From assembly GCA_965217625.1 (NCBI GenBank), contig OZ244557.1:2418001-2482000 (forward strand): a stretch of DNA of 64,000 nt, read 5' to 3'. This DNA is from TK10-74A sp965217625 (GTDB lineage Bacteria > Chloroflexota > Dehalococcoidia > Bin125). Position numbers and translations under genes: made by a program. Shown one piece after another: positions 17,629 through 26,009 of this stretch. The notes under the pieces are model-generated. The model was not told the origin of the DNA. It worked only from the letters and a program-made list of their open reading frames with translations, and did not search any database. How positions within the stretch are numbered: the stretch's first letter is position 1; each line of letters opens with the position of its first letter.

Positions 17629-17764
17629 CCGGAGGCCGCCGCGATCGCGGCGGCGTGGGGACGCGTCCAGCCCAGCGTGCGCTCGCCCAGCAGCGCCGCG
17701 CCATCACGGGCTGCTTCCCGGTGCACAAGCTCGTTTAGCCACGGCTTCACCGCCACGCGATAAC

Positions 17765-17790
17765 GAGCGGCCGCCGCAAGGCGGTCGCTC
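17765..17790 (+). repeat. GCAA-loop hairpin, upstream copy
   Basis: GAGCGGCCGCC, loop GCAA, then an 11-base arm complementary apart from one G-T wobble. It is almost the same sequence as the hairpin at 19818-19847 on the far side of SBP3. Confidence 0.7.
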
Positions 17791-17837
17791 GCGGTGCGCG
17801 CCGCCGCTCTCCGTCGCGCCGCGATTAAGCGATCCCC

Positions 17838-17866
17838 TTGGCAGTCGCGGTGTCATGGCGTATTCT
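17838..17866 (+). promoter_or_regulatory. Promoter of SBP3
   Basis: TTGGCA (17838-17843), a 17-base spacer and TATTCT (17861-17866), 68 bases before the SBP3 start. Spacing and position match the SBP1 promoter. Confidence 0.6.
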
Positions 17867-17934
17867 TTGTGCCGTTGTTCGCGCCTCCCGGCGCGATGTC
17901 AAAGTGCGACCACGCGTCGCGAGAGGAGACTGCC

Positions 17935-19797
17935 ATGAGCGGAATGAATTATTGGACCACCATGCGTCGCCGGCGCATCAGCCGTCGCACGATGTTGGGA
18001 GCGAGCGCCAAGGCCGGCGTCGGCGCGGCCGGGCTGGCCCTGGTCGGCTGCGGCGACGACGACGATGATGACGCCGCCGCCCCGGCCGCCGCCGAGGCCC
18101 CCGCCGAGGAGCAGGCGGAGGAGCAGGCCCAGGCCCAGGCGGAGGAGCAGGCCGAAGCGCAGGCGCAGGCCGCCGATGAGCCCGCGGAGGAGGAGGCCGA
18201 AGAGCAGGCCGTGTCGGCCTTCGCCGGCATCGACCTCGAGGCGACTATCCGCACGACGGCGGCAGCGGACAACGGCGGGCTCGACCAGCTCCGCGCCGGC
18301 AGCCACACCAACTACATCTCCCACCAGTGCGTGCACGACAACGGCATCTGGCTGGAGCCGGACACGAACGAGGTTTACGGCCACCTGGTCACGCCCGAGT
18401 GGGTCGACGACGTGACGATGACCGCGGCGGTGACGCCCGCCCCGTTCCACGACGGCTCGATCTTCTCGGCCGTGGACGCGAAGTTCACCCACGACCGGGC
18501 CGGCAACATCGCCGAGTACCACAACGGCGGCGAGTCGACCGACAACCCGGCCGGCTGGACCAGCGCCCGCACGACCTACGGCGCCCAGAACTGGGCCCGC
18601 AACGAGGCGGTCGACGACCGCACCTGGCTGGTCGAACTCAACGCCCCGGACGCGGGCTTCCTCGTCGTGTCGTTGACCGGCGCCGTCGTCATGATCTCCC
18701 GCTCCTACACCGAGCGCGTGGGTGACGCCGAGATGGACCGCGCCCCCATGGGCACCGGCGCCTACCGCTTCGTTAGTCACGCCGACGATGAGAACTTCAT
18801 CTTCGAGCGCCATGACGAGCACTTCCACCCGCTGGACTACCCGGTGAACGTGCCGCACGTGCCGTTCCACAAGCGCCTGGAGGTGCTGGTGCGGCCGGAG
18901 GTGCAGTCGCGTCTGGCCGGGCTGGAGGCGGGCGAGATCGACACCGTGCCGTCGCTCGGGTTCAACGAGGCGGAGCCCTTCCTGGACAACCCCGACTTCA
19001 ACGTCTACCTGCAGCCCGCCGGCGCGGCCTCGTGCCACAACGTCTACCCGAACCTCAACAACCCCGTGCTGGAGGACGGTAGCCCCAACCCCTTCCTGGA
19101 CCAGCGGGTCCGCCTGGCGGCGAACTTGGCGCTCAACCGCGGCAACATCATCAACGGCCTGCTCTCCGGCACCGAGGAGCAGTCGCTGTTCACCTTCAGC
19201 GGCGCCATTGGCTACCCCACGGCCGAGCAGAAGGCGGAAGTCACCTTCCCCTACGACCCGGATCAGGCGCGCGCGTTGCTGGCCGAGGCCGGCTACCCCG
19301 ACGGCTTCGACACCACGCTGCACATCCACGGCACCTGGGGCCAGCTCGTCGACGACCTCTCGCTCATCGTGCAGCAGGACCTCGGCGCGGTCGGCATCCG
19401 CTTGACCATCAAGCCGTGGGCCGCGGCCGAGTACTTCACCGACGCCGCCGTCCGTGCCCGCCCCGGCGAGCCCGGCCTGTGGTGGTTCTTCGCCAACACC
19501 AACCCGGACGTCGGCTCGATGATCAACTGCTGCGTCAAGCCCTCGGGCCCGTACGCGGTCGCCCCGGGCAGCCAGAAGATCTTGGACATGGTGGCCGCGC
19601 AGGAAGTCGAGCTGGACCCCGCGGTCCGCAAGGACCTCATCACCGAGCTCTTCCTGGAGCACGCCCGCGAAGCGACGTTCATCTTCGTGATCGAGCCGAA
19701 GGAAGGCGTGATCACCCGCGGCAACATCAACTGGCCGGCGGGCAAGGTGCAGCGCCGCGCCGAGGCGCTGCAATTCGCCACGCAGAGGCTCGTTTAG
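17935..19797 (+). CDS. Tat-exported lipoprotein solute-binding protein SBP3
   Basis: A 620-residue family-5 substrate-binding lipoprotein with the same Tat signal and lipobox as SBP1/SBP2 (RRTMLGASAKAG, C39). Its linker is much shorter (about residues 40-95) and of Ala/Glu/Gln composition. The binding domain is closest to SBP2 (FHDGSIFSAVDAKFTHDRAG, VLVRPEVQSRLAGLEAGEID). The ATG at 17935 follows GAGAGGAG. Its neighbouring permeases are reduced to the remnant at 17473, so it must use another permease, perhaps that at 12103-13925, or be an orphan. Confidence 0.93.
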   Translation: MSGMNYWTTMRRRRISRRTMLGASAKAGVGAAGLALVGCGDDDDDDAAAPAAAEAPAEEQAEEQAQAQAEEQAEAQAQAADEPAEEEAEEQAVSAFAGIDLEATIRTTAAADNGGLDQLRAGSHTNYISHQCVHDNGIWLEPDTNEVYGHLVTPEWVDDVTMTAAVTPAPFHDGSIFSAVDAKFTHDRAGNIAEYHNGGESTDNPAGWTSARTTYGAQNWARNEAVDDRTWLVELNAPDAGFLVVSLTGAVVMISRSYTERVGDAEMDRAPMGTGAYRFVSHADDENFIFERHDEHFHPLDYPVNVPHVPFHKRLEVLVRPEVQSRLAGLEAGEIDTVPSLGFNEAEPFLDNPDFNVYLQPAGAASCHNVYPNLNNPVLEDGSPNPFLDQRVRLAANLALNRGNIINGLLSGTEEQSLFTFSGAIGYPTAEQKAEVTFPYDPDQARALLAEAGYPDGFDTTLHIHGTWGQLVDDLSLIVQQDLGAVGIRLTIKPWAAAEYFTDAAVRARPGEPGLWWFFANTNPDVGSMINCCVKPSGPYAVAPGSQKILDMVAAQEVELDPAVRKDLITELFLEHAREATFIFVIEPKEGVITRGNINWPAGKVQRRAEALQFATQRLV

Positions 19798-19817
19798 TCC
19801 ATCCGAACGGAGGATCG

Positions 19818-19847
19818 AAGAGCGGCCGCCGCAAGGCGGCCGCTCTT
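19818..19847 (+). terminator. GCAA-loop terminator hairpin after SBP3
   Basis: A perfect 13-bp stem (AAGAGCGGCCGCC and its complement) closed by a stable GCAA tetraloop, 20 bases after the SBP3 stop. Ending in CTCTT, it can also serve the converging DUF3179 gene on the minus strand. Confidence 0.75.
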
Positions 19848-19873
19848 GCGTTGGCGGCTCTTGCGTTGGGCGG

Positions 19874-21304
19874 CTAGCTCTCCGGTGATCCGTAGATCGT
19901 CGTGTCCGGCTCGAACACGGCCCACGCGAACCACAGATGCGTCCCGTGCGGGATGGGCGTCAGCTGCGCGCCGGCCAGCTCCCCCGCCACCGCCCGCCCG
20001 AAGATGTTCCACGTCGACCCCGTGCCGACGTCGCGGAAGGTCTGCGGGTCGTCGGGGTTCGGCTCGAAGGTGAGCGTGACGCCGTTCAGCGTGGGGCGGA
20101 ACACCGCCGCCCCGCCGACCTCGCGGCTCGCCTCGATCACGATCTGGTCCAGCACCGACACCGCCCCCGGCGTCCACACCACCACCACCGCCTCGCCCCC
20201 CACCACGTCCGCGACCACCGGCTCCCCGGCCAGCACCCGGAACGGGTACGCCACCGCCTCCCCGTTGATCGTCAGCCCCACCACCCGCTCGGCGAAGTGC
20301 AGGCGCTCGTCGGGCTCGCCCCGGAACAGGCGGCGAACGTCGGCGGCGGCCGCCAGGTTGTCGTAGCCGGTGTACGGCGTTGTGCCATAGGGGATGCCCG
20401 CGCCCGGTGTGTTGCGCAGGTCCGGGCGGGCCATGACCAGCGCCTCGGGGAAGGCGTCGCGGAACTGCCCCCACGACACGATCCCGCTGGGGATGGGCGG
20501 CAGCGTCGCGCCCACCATGTCGCCGATCAGCGCCTTGCCCCCCACCTGCTGCCAGACCGACTCCGTCTGATGGTCGTACATCACGAGGTCGCTGTTGCGC
20601 AGAATGCCGGACGTCCCGAACGACAGCGTCCTGCCCCCCACCCGCCGATCGAACGCGATCGCGGTGTTGCACAGCGGGCAGTACGTGACCAGCACGGGCA
20701 CGCCGCCGACGGTGTCATTCACGACCTCGTGCCACAGCATGATCTCGACGGGGAAGGCGCGCACGTCGCCGTTCACGTCGATGTGCTGCATCGGGGCGCC
20801 GTCGCCGTAGATGCGGTCCGCCTCGGCCACGCTGATGTAGTCCGGGTCGCTCAGCGGGATGATCGCGTTGCGCAGCAGCCGCGGGTCGAACTCCTCGAAC
20901 TTGACGATGCGGATGCCGAAGTTCGTCAGCCAGTCGAACCCGAACAGGTGCGGGCGGCGATCGTCGCGCAGGATCGCCTCCCCGGCCGGCGTGAGCCTCG
21001 CATCGGGGGGCAGGAACGGCTCCCGCTCGGGGACGGGTGGCGCGTTCGCGATCGTCATCTGATACACGCGCGCGTGGCGTTCCTCGTCCAGGATGCCGCT
21101 GTCGTCGCGCAGCTCCGCCAGCGCCAACTCGACGGGGTCCACCAGCGTTTCGGCCCCATCGCGCCGGACGACCGTGACGCCCGCATCGGCCGGGGTGTCG
21201 GACATCGGCCTGTCCGCCGCAGGCCCATCTTCGCCAGACGCGCAGGCCGCCGCGATGAGCGCCACCGCGACGGCGGTGATCGCGGCCGCCGCCCGGCCCG
21301 ACAT
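19874..21304 (-). CDS. DUF3179 lipoprotein
   Basis: A 476-residue secreted lipoprotein: signal ITAVAVALIAAAC with C21, then a DUF3179 domain (VNGDVRAFPVEIMLWHEVVN, YCPLCNTAIAFDRR with a CxxC, FGTSGILRNSDLVMYDHQTE). The C-terminal part repeats a second set of related segments (VVGLTINGEAVAYPF). The ATG at 21304 is 2 bases after the stop of the thioredoxin-reductase-like gene, so the two form an operon. A role in redox handling at the cell surface is suggested by this pairing but is not proven. Short 15-16-base tandem repeats follow its stop. Confidence 0.88.
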   Translation of the reverse strand: MSGRAAAAITAVAVALIAAACASGEDGPAADRPMSDTPADAGVTVVRRDGAETLVDPVELALAELRDDSGILDEERHARVYQMTIANAPPVPEREPFLPPDARLTPAGEAILRDDRRPHLFGFDWLTNFGIRIVKFEEFDPRLLRNAIIPLSDPDYISVAEADRIYGDGAPMQHIDVNGDVRAFPVEIMLWHEVVNDTVGGVPVLVTYCPLCNTAIAFDRRVGGRTLSFGTSGILRNSDLVMYDHQTESVWQQVGGKALIGDMVGATLPPIPSGIVSWGQFRDAFPEALVMARPDLRNTPGAGIPYGTTPYTGYDNLAAAADVRRLFRGEPDERLHFAERVVGLTINGEAVAYPFRVLAGEPVVADVVGGEAVVVVWTPGAVSVLDQIVIEASREVGGAAVFRPTLNGVTLTFEPNPDDPQTFRDVGTGSTWNIFGRAVAGELAGAQLTPIPHGTHLWFAWAVFEPDTTIYGSPES

Positions 21305-21306
21305 CA

Positions 21307-23118
21307 CTATTGATACCACTCGTGCAGGATGGCCTGCGCCGCGACCTCCCCCTGCCGGGCCGCGCCCATCGCGCCCGCCCAGCCCCGCACGTCGCCCGAC
21401 GCCCACACCCGCTCAATGCTGGTGCGGTGCCCCCCGTCCGCGGCCACGTGGCCCTCCGCGTTGAGCCGCAGTCCCAGCGTCCGCGTCAGCCGCGCGACGA
21501 GTGGCGCCGGCTCGCTGGGCGGCATCCAGAGCAGCGTCTCCATCTCGACTTCCGCGCCGCTGTCCAGCGTGACGCCGCGGACCTGCGTCCCCTCGCGCCG
21601 GATCCCGGTCACGTTGCCCTGGTGCAGCCGGACGCCCAGCTCATTCATGCGGCGCGCCTCACCCTCGGTGAGTTGGGCGTCGCCGCCCTGGATCAGTTGC
21701 ACGTCCTTGGTCCAGTGCATCGCCAGGCGCGGGTCGGTCGTGCGCGACGTCGCCGACGCCCGCACGATCGCCCAGGCGCGGTCGCGGTGCTCGTAGCCGT
21801 CGCAGAGCACGCAGGGGATGATCGATTCGCCCCAGCACTCGCGGAAGCCGGAGAGGTCCGGGAAGACGTCGCGATAGCCGGACGCCAGCACCACGTGGTG
21901 CGCCGTCAGGGCCGCCCCCGCGCGCGTGTGCAGCACGAAGTCCCCGCCCGCCCCGCGCTGCACGTCCTCGACCCGCGCCTCATGCAGGGTCGCGCCGCCG
22001 TAGCGGTCGATCTGCTCCCACGCCACCCGGCGGACCTCCTTCGGCGGCAGGTCGTCGAAGCCCAGGTAGCCGTGCAGCGCGTGCGACGCCGCGTTGCGCG
22101 CCGGCGCCGGATCGTCGAAGACGGCGACGCTGCGCCGTCCCCGCGTCAGGGTCAGGGCCGCCTGCAAGCCGGCCGGCCCGCTGCCGATCACCGCCACATC
22201 GACGGACGGGAGGTCGGGCGCCGGCGCCGGCACGGGCGCGACGGGCGCGGTTCGCGGCGCGGCGGGCGCCACGGGCGCCGCCGGCGCGGCCGGGCGGCCG
22301 CCCGGCCCCGGCGGTCGCGCGATGCCCGTGGGCGGCAGGATCAGGCCCGACTTCGGTTCCTCCGGGCCCCCACGCGGCTTCAACTCCACCTTCCCCAGTG
22401 TCCCGTCGAGGATGCGCGGCGCCGTCGGATTCTCCCGGTCCACCTGCGATGAGAGCGCGTACACGGCCAGGTCCAGCGGCATCGTCACGCCGGCGAACCC
22501 CCGCGAGTTGTTCACGAACGTCAGTGGCGTGTGCGTCATCTCCAGGTCGTGCACCAGCGCAGGGAACGACTCCATCGCGTACACCGCCGCGTCGGCTCGC
22601 GGCGTGCAGGTCGCCAGCGTGAACGCCGTGGTCCCCGCGTGCGTCGCGGACTTGTCCGTCAGCGATGCCATCACGCGCACGGCGATGGGGCCCTCGATCT
22701 GCTCCAGCGCCAGCGCGACGTCCGCCGGCGGCGGGTCCGGGTCGTTCGCCGTCCGCTGGATCGCCTCCAGCAGCAGCGGCAGGAAGTGCCCCGCGGGCCG
22801 CCCGAAGATGCGCAGCCGGCCGTCGGTGGGGCCGCCGCCGTCGCGGCTCAGCACGATGCCGGGGATCCGGTCCACGCCCAGCGCTTCCGCTCGGGCGGCG
22901 TGCACGCTGTAATCCTGGCTGCGCAGCCGCAGGTTGTCGCTGACGCCCGCGATCTGCTCCAGCGCCTCGTACGCGGCGGGGCAGTCGCGGCACGGCTCCT
23001 GCACGCGCCCCGGCACGACGATGCTGCTGGTCCCCGACTGATACAGATCGATCGTGACCGGGTTCGGCAGTCCCGCCAGCCGTTGCCGGAAGACGGCGAG
23101 GATACTTTCAGCAATCAT
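21307..23118 (-). CDS. Thioredoxin-reductase-like fusion with N-terminal thioredoxin folds and no NADPH loop
   Basis: A 603-residue protein in three parts. Residues 1-230 look like two thioredoxin folds, as in AhpF or protein disulfide oxidoreductase, the first with C43-R-D-C46 and the second keeping only one Cys (C171, TCTPRAD). Residues about 245-305 are a Pro/Ala linker. Residues 306-603 are a thioredoxin-reductase domain with the FAD loop GSGPAG and the redox pair C436-V-L-C439 (IIPCVLCDGYEHRD). The usual glycine-rich NADPH loop after this pair is replaced by AWAIVRASATSRTTDP. The electron donor may therefore not be NADPH. It is the first gene of an operon with the DUF3179 lipoprotein. 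Confidence 0.85.
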   Translation of the reverse strand: MIAESILAVFRQRLAGLPNPVTIDLYQSGTSSIVVPGRVQEPCRDCPAAYEALEQIAGVSDNLRLRSQDYSVHAARAEALGVDRIPGIVLSRDGGGPTDGRLRIFGRPAGHFLPLLLEAIQRTANDPDPPPADVALALEQIEGPIAVRVMASLTDKSATHAGTTAFTLATCTPRADAAVYAMESFPALVHDLEMTHTPLTFVNNSRGFAGVTMPLDLAVYALSSQVDRENPTAPRILDGTLGKVELKPRGGPEEPKSGLILPPTGIARPPGPGGRPAAPAAPVAPAAPRTAPVAPVPAPAPDLPSVDVAVIGSGPAGLQAALTLTRGRRSVAVFDDPAPARNAASHALHGYLGFDDLPPKEVRRVAWEQIDRYGGATLHEARVEDVQRGAGGDFVLHTRAGAALTAHHVVLASGYRDVFPDLSGFRECWGESIIPCVLCDGYEHRDRAWAIVRASATSRTTDPRLAMHWTKDVQLIQGGDAQLTEGEARRMNELGVRLHQGNVTGIRREGTQVRGVTLDSGAEVEMETLLWMPPSEPAPLVARLTRTLGLRLNAEGHVAADGGHRTSIERVWASGDVRGWAGAMGAARQGEVAAQAILHEWYQ

Positions 23119-23440
23119 GCGGCTCCTCCAGCACGCGACCGGCGCCCCCCGGGCGCGGCGCGGTGCGGCTCTGGTGTCTCGGGTCTGGGGCCAGCATCCC
23201 CGCCCGGAGCGATGCGGGCAAGCGTCGGGCAGGCGGATCGCCGGACCCGCGGCGACCCCTATTTCGCCGCCAGGTGAGCGTTTAGCGCGTATGTGTGTAT
23301 CCTGTGGCTGTGACGCAGAGGAGCGTCGCCCTGATTCGCCTCGGTCGTTGGTTCCAACTCCGGTGTCGTTTCTGGTTTCTAGGCTCGCCCCAGGGCGGGC
23401 GGTGGCGCCGGACCGGCGTTCACGATCGAGAGGGTCTCTG
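23119..23440 (+). other. Divergent intergenic region before the RRM gene
   Basis: These 322 bases separate the thioredoxin-reductase-like gene (minus) from the RRM gene (plus). TATCCT at 23298-23303 could be a -10 box but has no convincing -35 partner. The remaining 140 bases would be a long leader, as is common for cold-inducible RNA-binding proteins. No coding potential was seen. Confidence 0.4.
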
Positions 23441-23728
23441 TTGTCGAAGAGAATCTATGTTGGCAATTTGCCGTTCAGTTCCTCCGAGGAGGATGTGACG
23501 GCGCTGTTTGAGGCGTATGGGCGGGTGGTCTCCTGCGCCTTGCCCACCGACCGCGAAACCGGACGCCCGCGCGGCTTCGGTTTCGTCGAGATGGACGAGC
23601 GCGACGCCGACCAGGCGATCAACGCCCTGAACGGCCAGGACTTCCAGGGCCGCTCGCTGACGGTCAACGAAGCCCGCCCGCGCCGCGAGGGCGGCGGCGG
23701 CGGCGGTGGTCGCGACCGCCGTTGGTGA
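23441..23728 (+). CDS. Small RRM-domain RNA-binding protein
   Basis: A 95-residue single RRM protein of the cyanobacterial Rbp type. RNP2 is RIYVGNLPF and RNP1 is RGFGFVEM, followed by a Gly-rich tail ending GGGGGGGRDRRW. Such proteins bind single-stranded RNA and often respond to cold. The chosen start is TTG at 23441 (giving MSKRIYVGN) because it is preceded by GAGAGG at the right distance and starts exactly at the domain; upstream codons are unrelated. IF-1 follows 72 bases later, placing it next to translation genes. Confidence 0.9.
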   Translation: MSKRIYVGNLPFSSSEEDVTALFEAYGRVVSCALPTDRETGRPRGFGFVEMDERDADQAINALNGQDFQGRSLTVNEARPRREGGGGGGGRDRRW

Positions 23729-23800
23729 TCGCTCCCCGACCCCCGCTGCGACTGCGAACCGCCGCGAGCCTCCCGCTCGTGAGCCGTGGGCGACCCGCGC

Positions 23801-24019
23801 ATGGCTGACGAGAAGATCGAGGTCGAGGGGGTCGTCTCGGCGGTCCTTGGGAACGACTACTACCGGGTCGAACTGGCCAACGGCTCCGAAGCCCTGGTCC
23901 GTCCCGCCGGGCGGCTGCGCAAGTTCCGCATCCGCACGCTGCTGGGCGATCGCGTGCTCGTGGAGCTGTCCGAGTACGACCTGACCCGCGGTCGCATCAC
24001 CTACCGCTTCCGCGATTAG
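23801..24019 (+). CDS. infA: Translation initiation factor IF-1
   Basis: A 72-residue S1/OB-fold protein of exactly the normal IF-1 length. It starts MADEKIEVEGVVSAV and ends YDLTRGRITYRFRD, the conserved C-terminus. It binds the ribosomal A site during initiation. The middle (SEALVRPAGRLRKFRIRTLL) is more basic than the Escherichia coli protein, which has a His-Ile-Ser-Gly-Lys segment there. It is not in a ribosomal-protein operon here. A 22-base tandem repeat begins at its last codons. Confidence 0.93.
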   Translation: MADEKIEVEGVVSAVLGNDYYRVELANGSEALVRPAGRLRKFRIRTLLGDRVLVELSEYDLTRGRITYRFRD

Positions 24020-24064
24020 GCTTGGCCGCTTCCGCGACTAAGCTTGGCCGCTTCCGCGACTGAG
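24005..24064 (+). repeat. 22-base tandem repeat spanning the IF-1 stop codon
   Basis: Units CGCTTCCGCGATTAGGCTTG(GC) at 24005, CGCTTCCGCGACTAAGCTTG(GC) at 24027 and a partial CGCTTCCGCGACTGAG at 24049. Each unit contains a stop (TAG 24017, TAA 24039, TGA 24061). Because the unit is 22 bases long, the three stops fall in three different frames. Confidence 0.9.
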
Positions 24065-24140
24065 CCCCTCGGCGGGGCGACGCGTTAGGCTGGCCCCGCG
24101 GCCCGCCCGGCCTCGCCGTGCCCGCCCCCGAGAGGACGCC

Positions 24141-25049
24141 ATGACCGACTACGAAAACATCCTGCTCGACATCGACGACGCCGTCGCCACGATCACGCTC
24201 AACCGCCCCGAGAAGCTCAACGCGATGAGCGCCGACCTGATCGCGGAGCTGTTTGGGGCGCTGCGGGAGCTGCGTCACGGCGACGAGGTGCGCGTGATCC
24301 GCATCAAGTCCAACGGGCGCGCCTTCTGCGCCGGCTACGACCTCACCCCCGGGCGCGGCGCGTTCTCGTGGAAGCCGAACCAGCGCCGCGGCGATCGGGC
24401 GGCCGACCTCGGGGAGTCGCGCATCGCGCTGGACCGGGAGAGCTTGCGCGACAACGTGGAGCGCTGGCTGTGGATGTGGAGCTACCGCAAGCCCATCGTC
24501 GCGCAGGTGCACGGCTACTGCCTCGCCGGCGGCGGCGAGCTGATCGGCGCCTGCGACATCGTCTTCGCGGCCAACGACGCCCGCTTCGGGCACCCCGCCG
24601 GTCGCGCCTTGGGCGTGCCCCCCATCACCTGCATGTGGCCGGTCAAGATCGGCATGCTGAAGACCAAGGAATTGCTCTTCACCGGCGACATGATCGACGG
24701 CCGCGAGGCGGAGCGCCTGGGGATGGTCAATCACGCCGTGGCCGCCGACGAGCTCGACGACGCCACGCTGGCCTTCTGCCGCCGCATCGCCCAGCTGCCG
24801 CTCGACATGCTCACGATCCACAAGCACGCCACCAACCGCTGGTTCGAGGAGGCCGGGCTGCGCACCGCGGCCTACGCCTCGGGCGACTTCGACGCCATCG
24901 CGCACGAGGCCCCGTCGATCGCGGAGTGGCGGCGCATCGCGCAGGAGTCGGGCCTGAAGGGCGCGCTGGCCTGGCGCGACCAGCCCTTCGGCGACGGCTG
25001 GGGCGCGAAGACGCCCCCTCCCCCGCCCGCGGCGGCGGCGGACGCCTAG
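24141..25049 (+). CDS. Enoyl-CoA hydratase/isomerase family protein
   Basis: A 302-residue crotonase-fold protein. The oxyanion segment and first acidic residue are present (GYCLAGGGELIGACDI), but the second hydratase glutamate is absent: the segment is FGHPAGRALGVPP where hydratases have a QPE motif. It may therefore be an isomerase, dehalogenase, hydrolase or lyase of the superfamily rather than a simple hydratase. A long C-terminal extension ends in a Pro/Ala tail. It is monocistronic. Its stop overlaps that of the converging TSUP gene within CTAG. Confidence 0.88.
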   Translation: MTDYENILLDIDDAVATITLNRPEKLNAMSADLIAELFGALRELRHGDEVRVIRIKSNGRAFCAGYDLTPGRGAFSWKPNQRRGDRAADLGESRIALDRESLRDNVERWLWMWSYRKPIVAQVHGYCLAGGGELIGACDIVFAANDARFGHPAGRALGVPPITCMWPVKIGMLKTKELLFTGDMIDGREAERLGMVNHAVAADELDDATLAFCRRIAQLPLDMLTIHKHATNRWFEEAGLRTAAYASGDFDAIAHEAPSIAEWRRIAQESGLKGALAWRDQPFGDGWGAKTPPPPPAAAADA

Positions 25050-25870
25050 ACCTCGCTGAAAATCGTCTGCACGGCGACCGCGATCACCCCCAGCGCCAGC
25101 AGTCGCATGAGCCGCCCCTCGCCGATCCGGCGGTTGAGCCAGCGCCCCGCGGGCACGGAGAGCAGCACTCCGATGCCCAGCCAGAGGGCGTCGGCCATGG
25201 GGCCGTCGCTGCTCCAGTCGGCGTTGCCCATCGCCATGTGGAAGCCCGCGCCGCTGACCGCCACGAGGAAGACCACGCTGTGCGCCGTTGGCACGGCCAG
25301 CCAGTGCGGCATCCGCATGACCCCCGTCGCGACGGGCACCAGCAGGATGCCGCCGCCGATGCCGACCATCGCCGCCAGCGTCGAGACGCCGAACGCGGCC
25401 GGCAGTGCCCGCTGTAGCGGCACCCGGTAGAGGAAGCGGGCGCCCGCCGCGTCGCGCTGATTGCGCAGCCAGCCCCGCGCGCCCGGCTGCAGCAGATTGA
25501 AGACCGGCCGCCACAGCAGGTACGCCGCCAGCAGCAGCAGCAGCGTCGCGAAGCCCAGCGCGAAGACCTGCCGGGGGACCGTCGTCGTCAGGGCCGCGCC
25601 GATCAGCGCCCCGGCGATGCCCACCGCCGCCAGCACCAGCACCAGCCTGCGGTCCACGCGGCCGTCGCGCAGCCCCAGCCCGGCCGATGCGCCGGCCAGC
25701 AGCGCGGCCAGGCTCAGCGAGGCGGCCGTGATCGCCTCCGGCGACGCCTCGCCGTGACGCCAGAGCAGCAGCGGCAGGATCACGAAGCCGCCGCCCGCGC
25801 CGATCGCCCCCGCGTAGGAGCCGGCCAGCAGGCCCAGCAGCACCAGTCCGATGATCTCGGGAGCGCTCAC
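25046..25870 (-). CDS. TSUP (TauE/SafE) family anion permease
   Basis: About 274 residues with eight or so hydrophobic segments and the two TSUP half-repeats (GAIGAGGGFVILPLLLWRHG and VSTLAAMVGIGGGILLVPVA). The family exports or imports sulfite, sulfoacetate or related organosulfur anions. The GTG at 25870 starts just before the first membrane segment (APEIIGLVLLGLLAG). An ATG at 25930 would add 20 residues and cannot be excluded. No sulfonate-degradation gene is adjacent, so the substrate is open. Confidence 0.85.
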   Translation of the reverse strand: MSAPEIIGLVLLGLLAGSYAGAIGAGGGFVILPLLLWRHGEASPEAITAASLSLAALLAGASAGLGLRDGRVDRRLVLVLAAVGIAGALIGAALTTTVPRQVFALGFATLLLLLAAYLLWRPVFNLLQPGARGWLRNQRDAAGARFLYRVPLQRALPAAFGVSTLAAMVGIGGGILLVPVATGVMRMPHWLAVPTAHSVVFLVAVSGAGFHMAMGNADWSSDGPMADALWLGIGVLLSVPAGRWLNRRIGEGRLMRLLALGVIAVAVQTIFSEV

Positions 25871-26009
25871 GCGGCCCAAGGATAGCCCCCGCCATCCCTT
25901 CACGAGATTCGCCAAAAGACACAGTGCCACAGGACACTGCGCCGGGCGACACTACGCAGGCGGACGCCGCACGCGGCGCGTCCCGTCCGGCAGGGAAGCG
26001 AGGCTCTGG

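Larger units (their letters stand above)
17343..17934 (+). other. Intergenic region before SBP3
   Basis: This 592-base gap holds the permease remnant (17473-17628), a GCAA-loop hairpin (17765-17790) and the SBP3 promoter (17838-17866). Between 17629 and 17764 nothing recognisable is seen. Confidence 0.6.
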
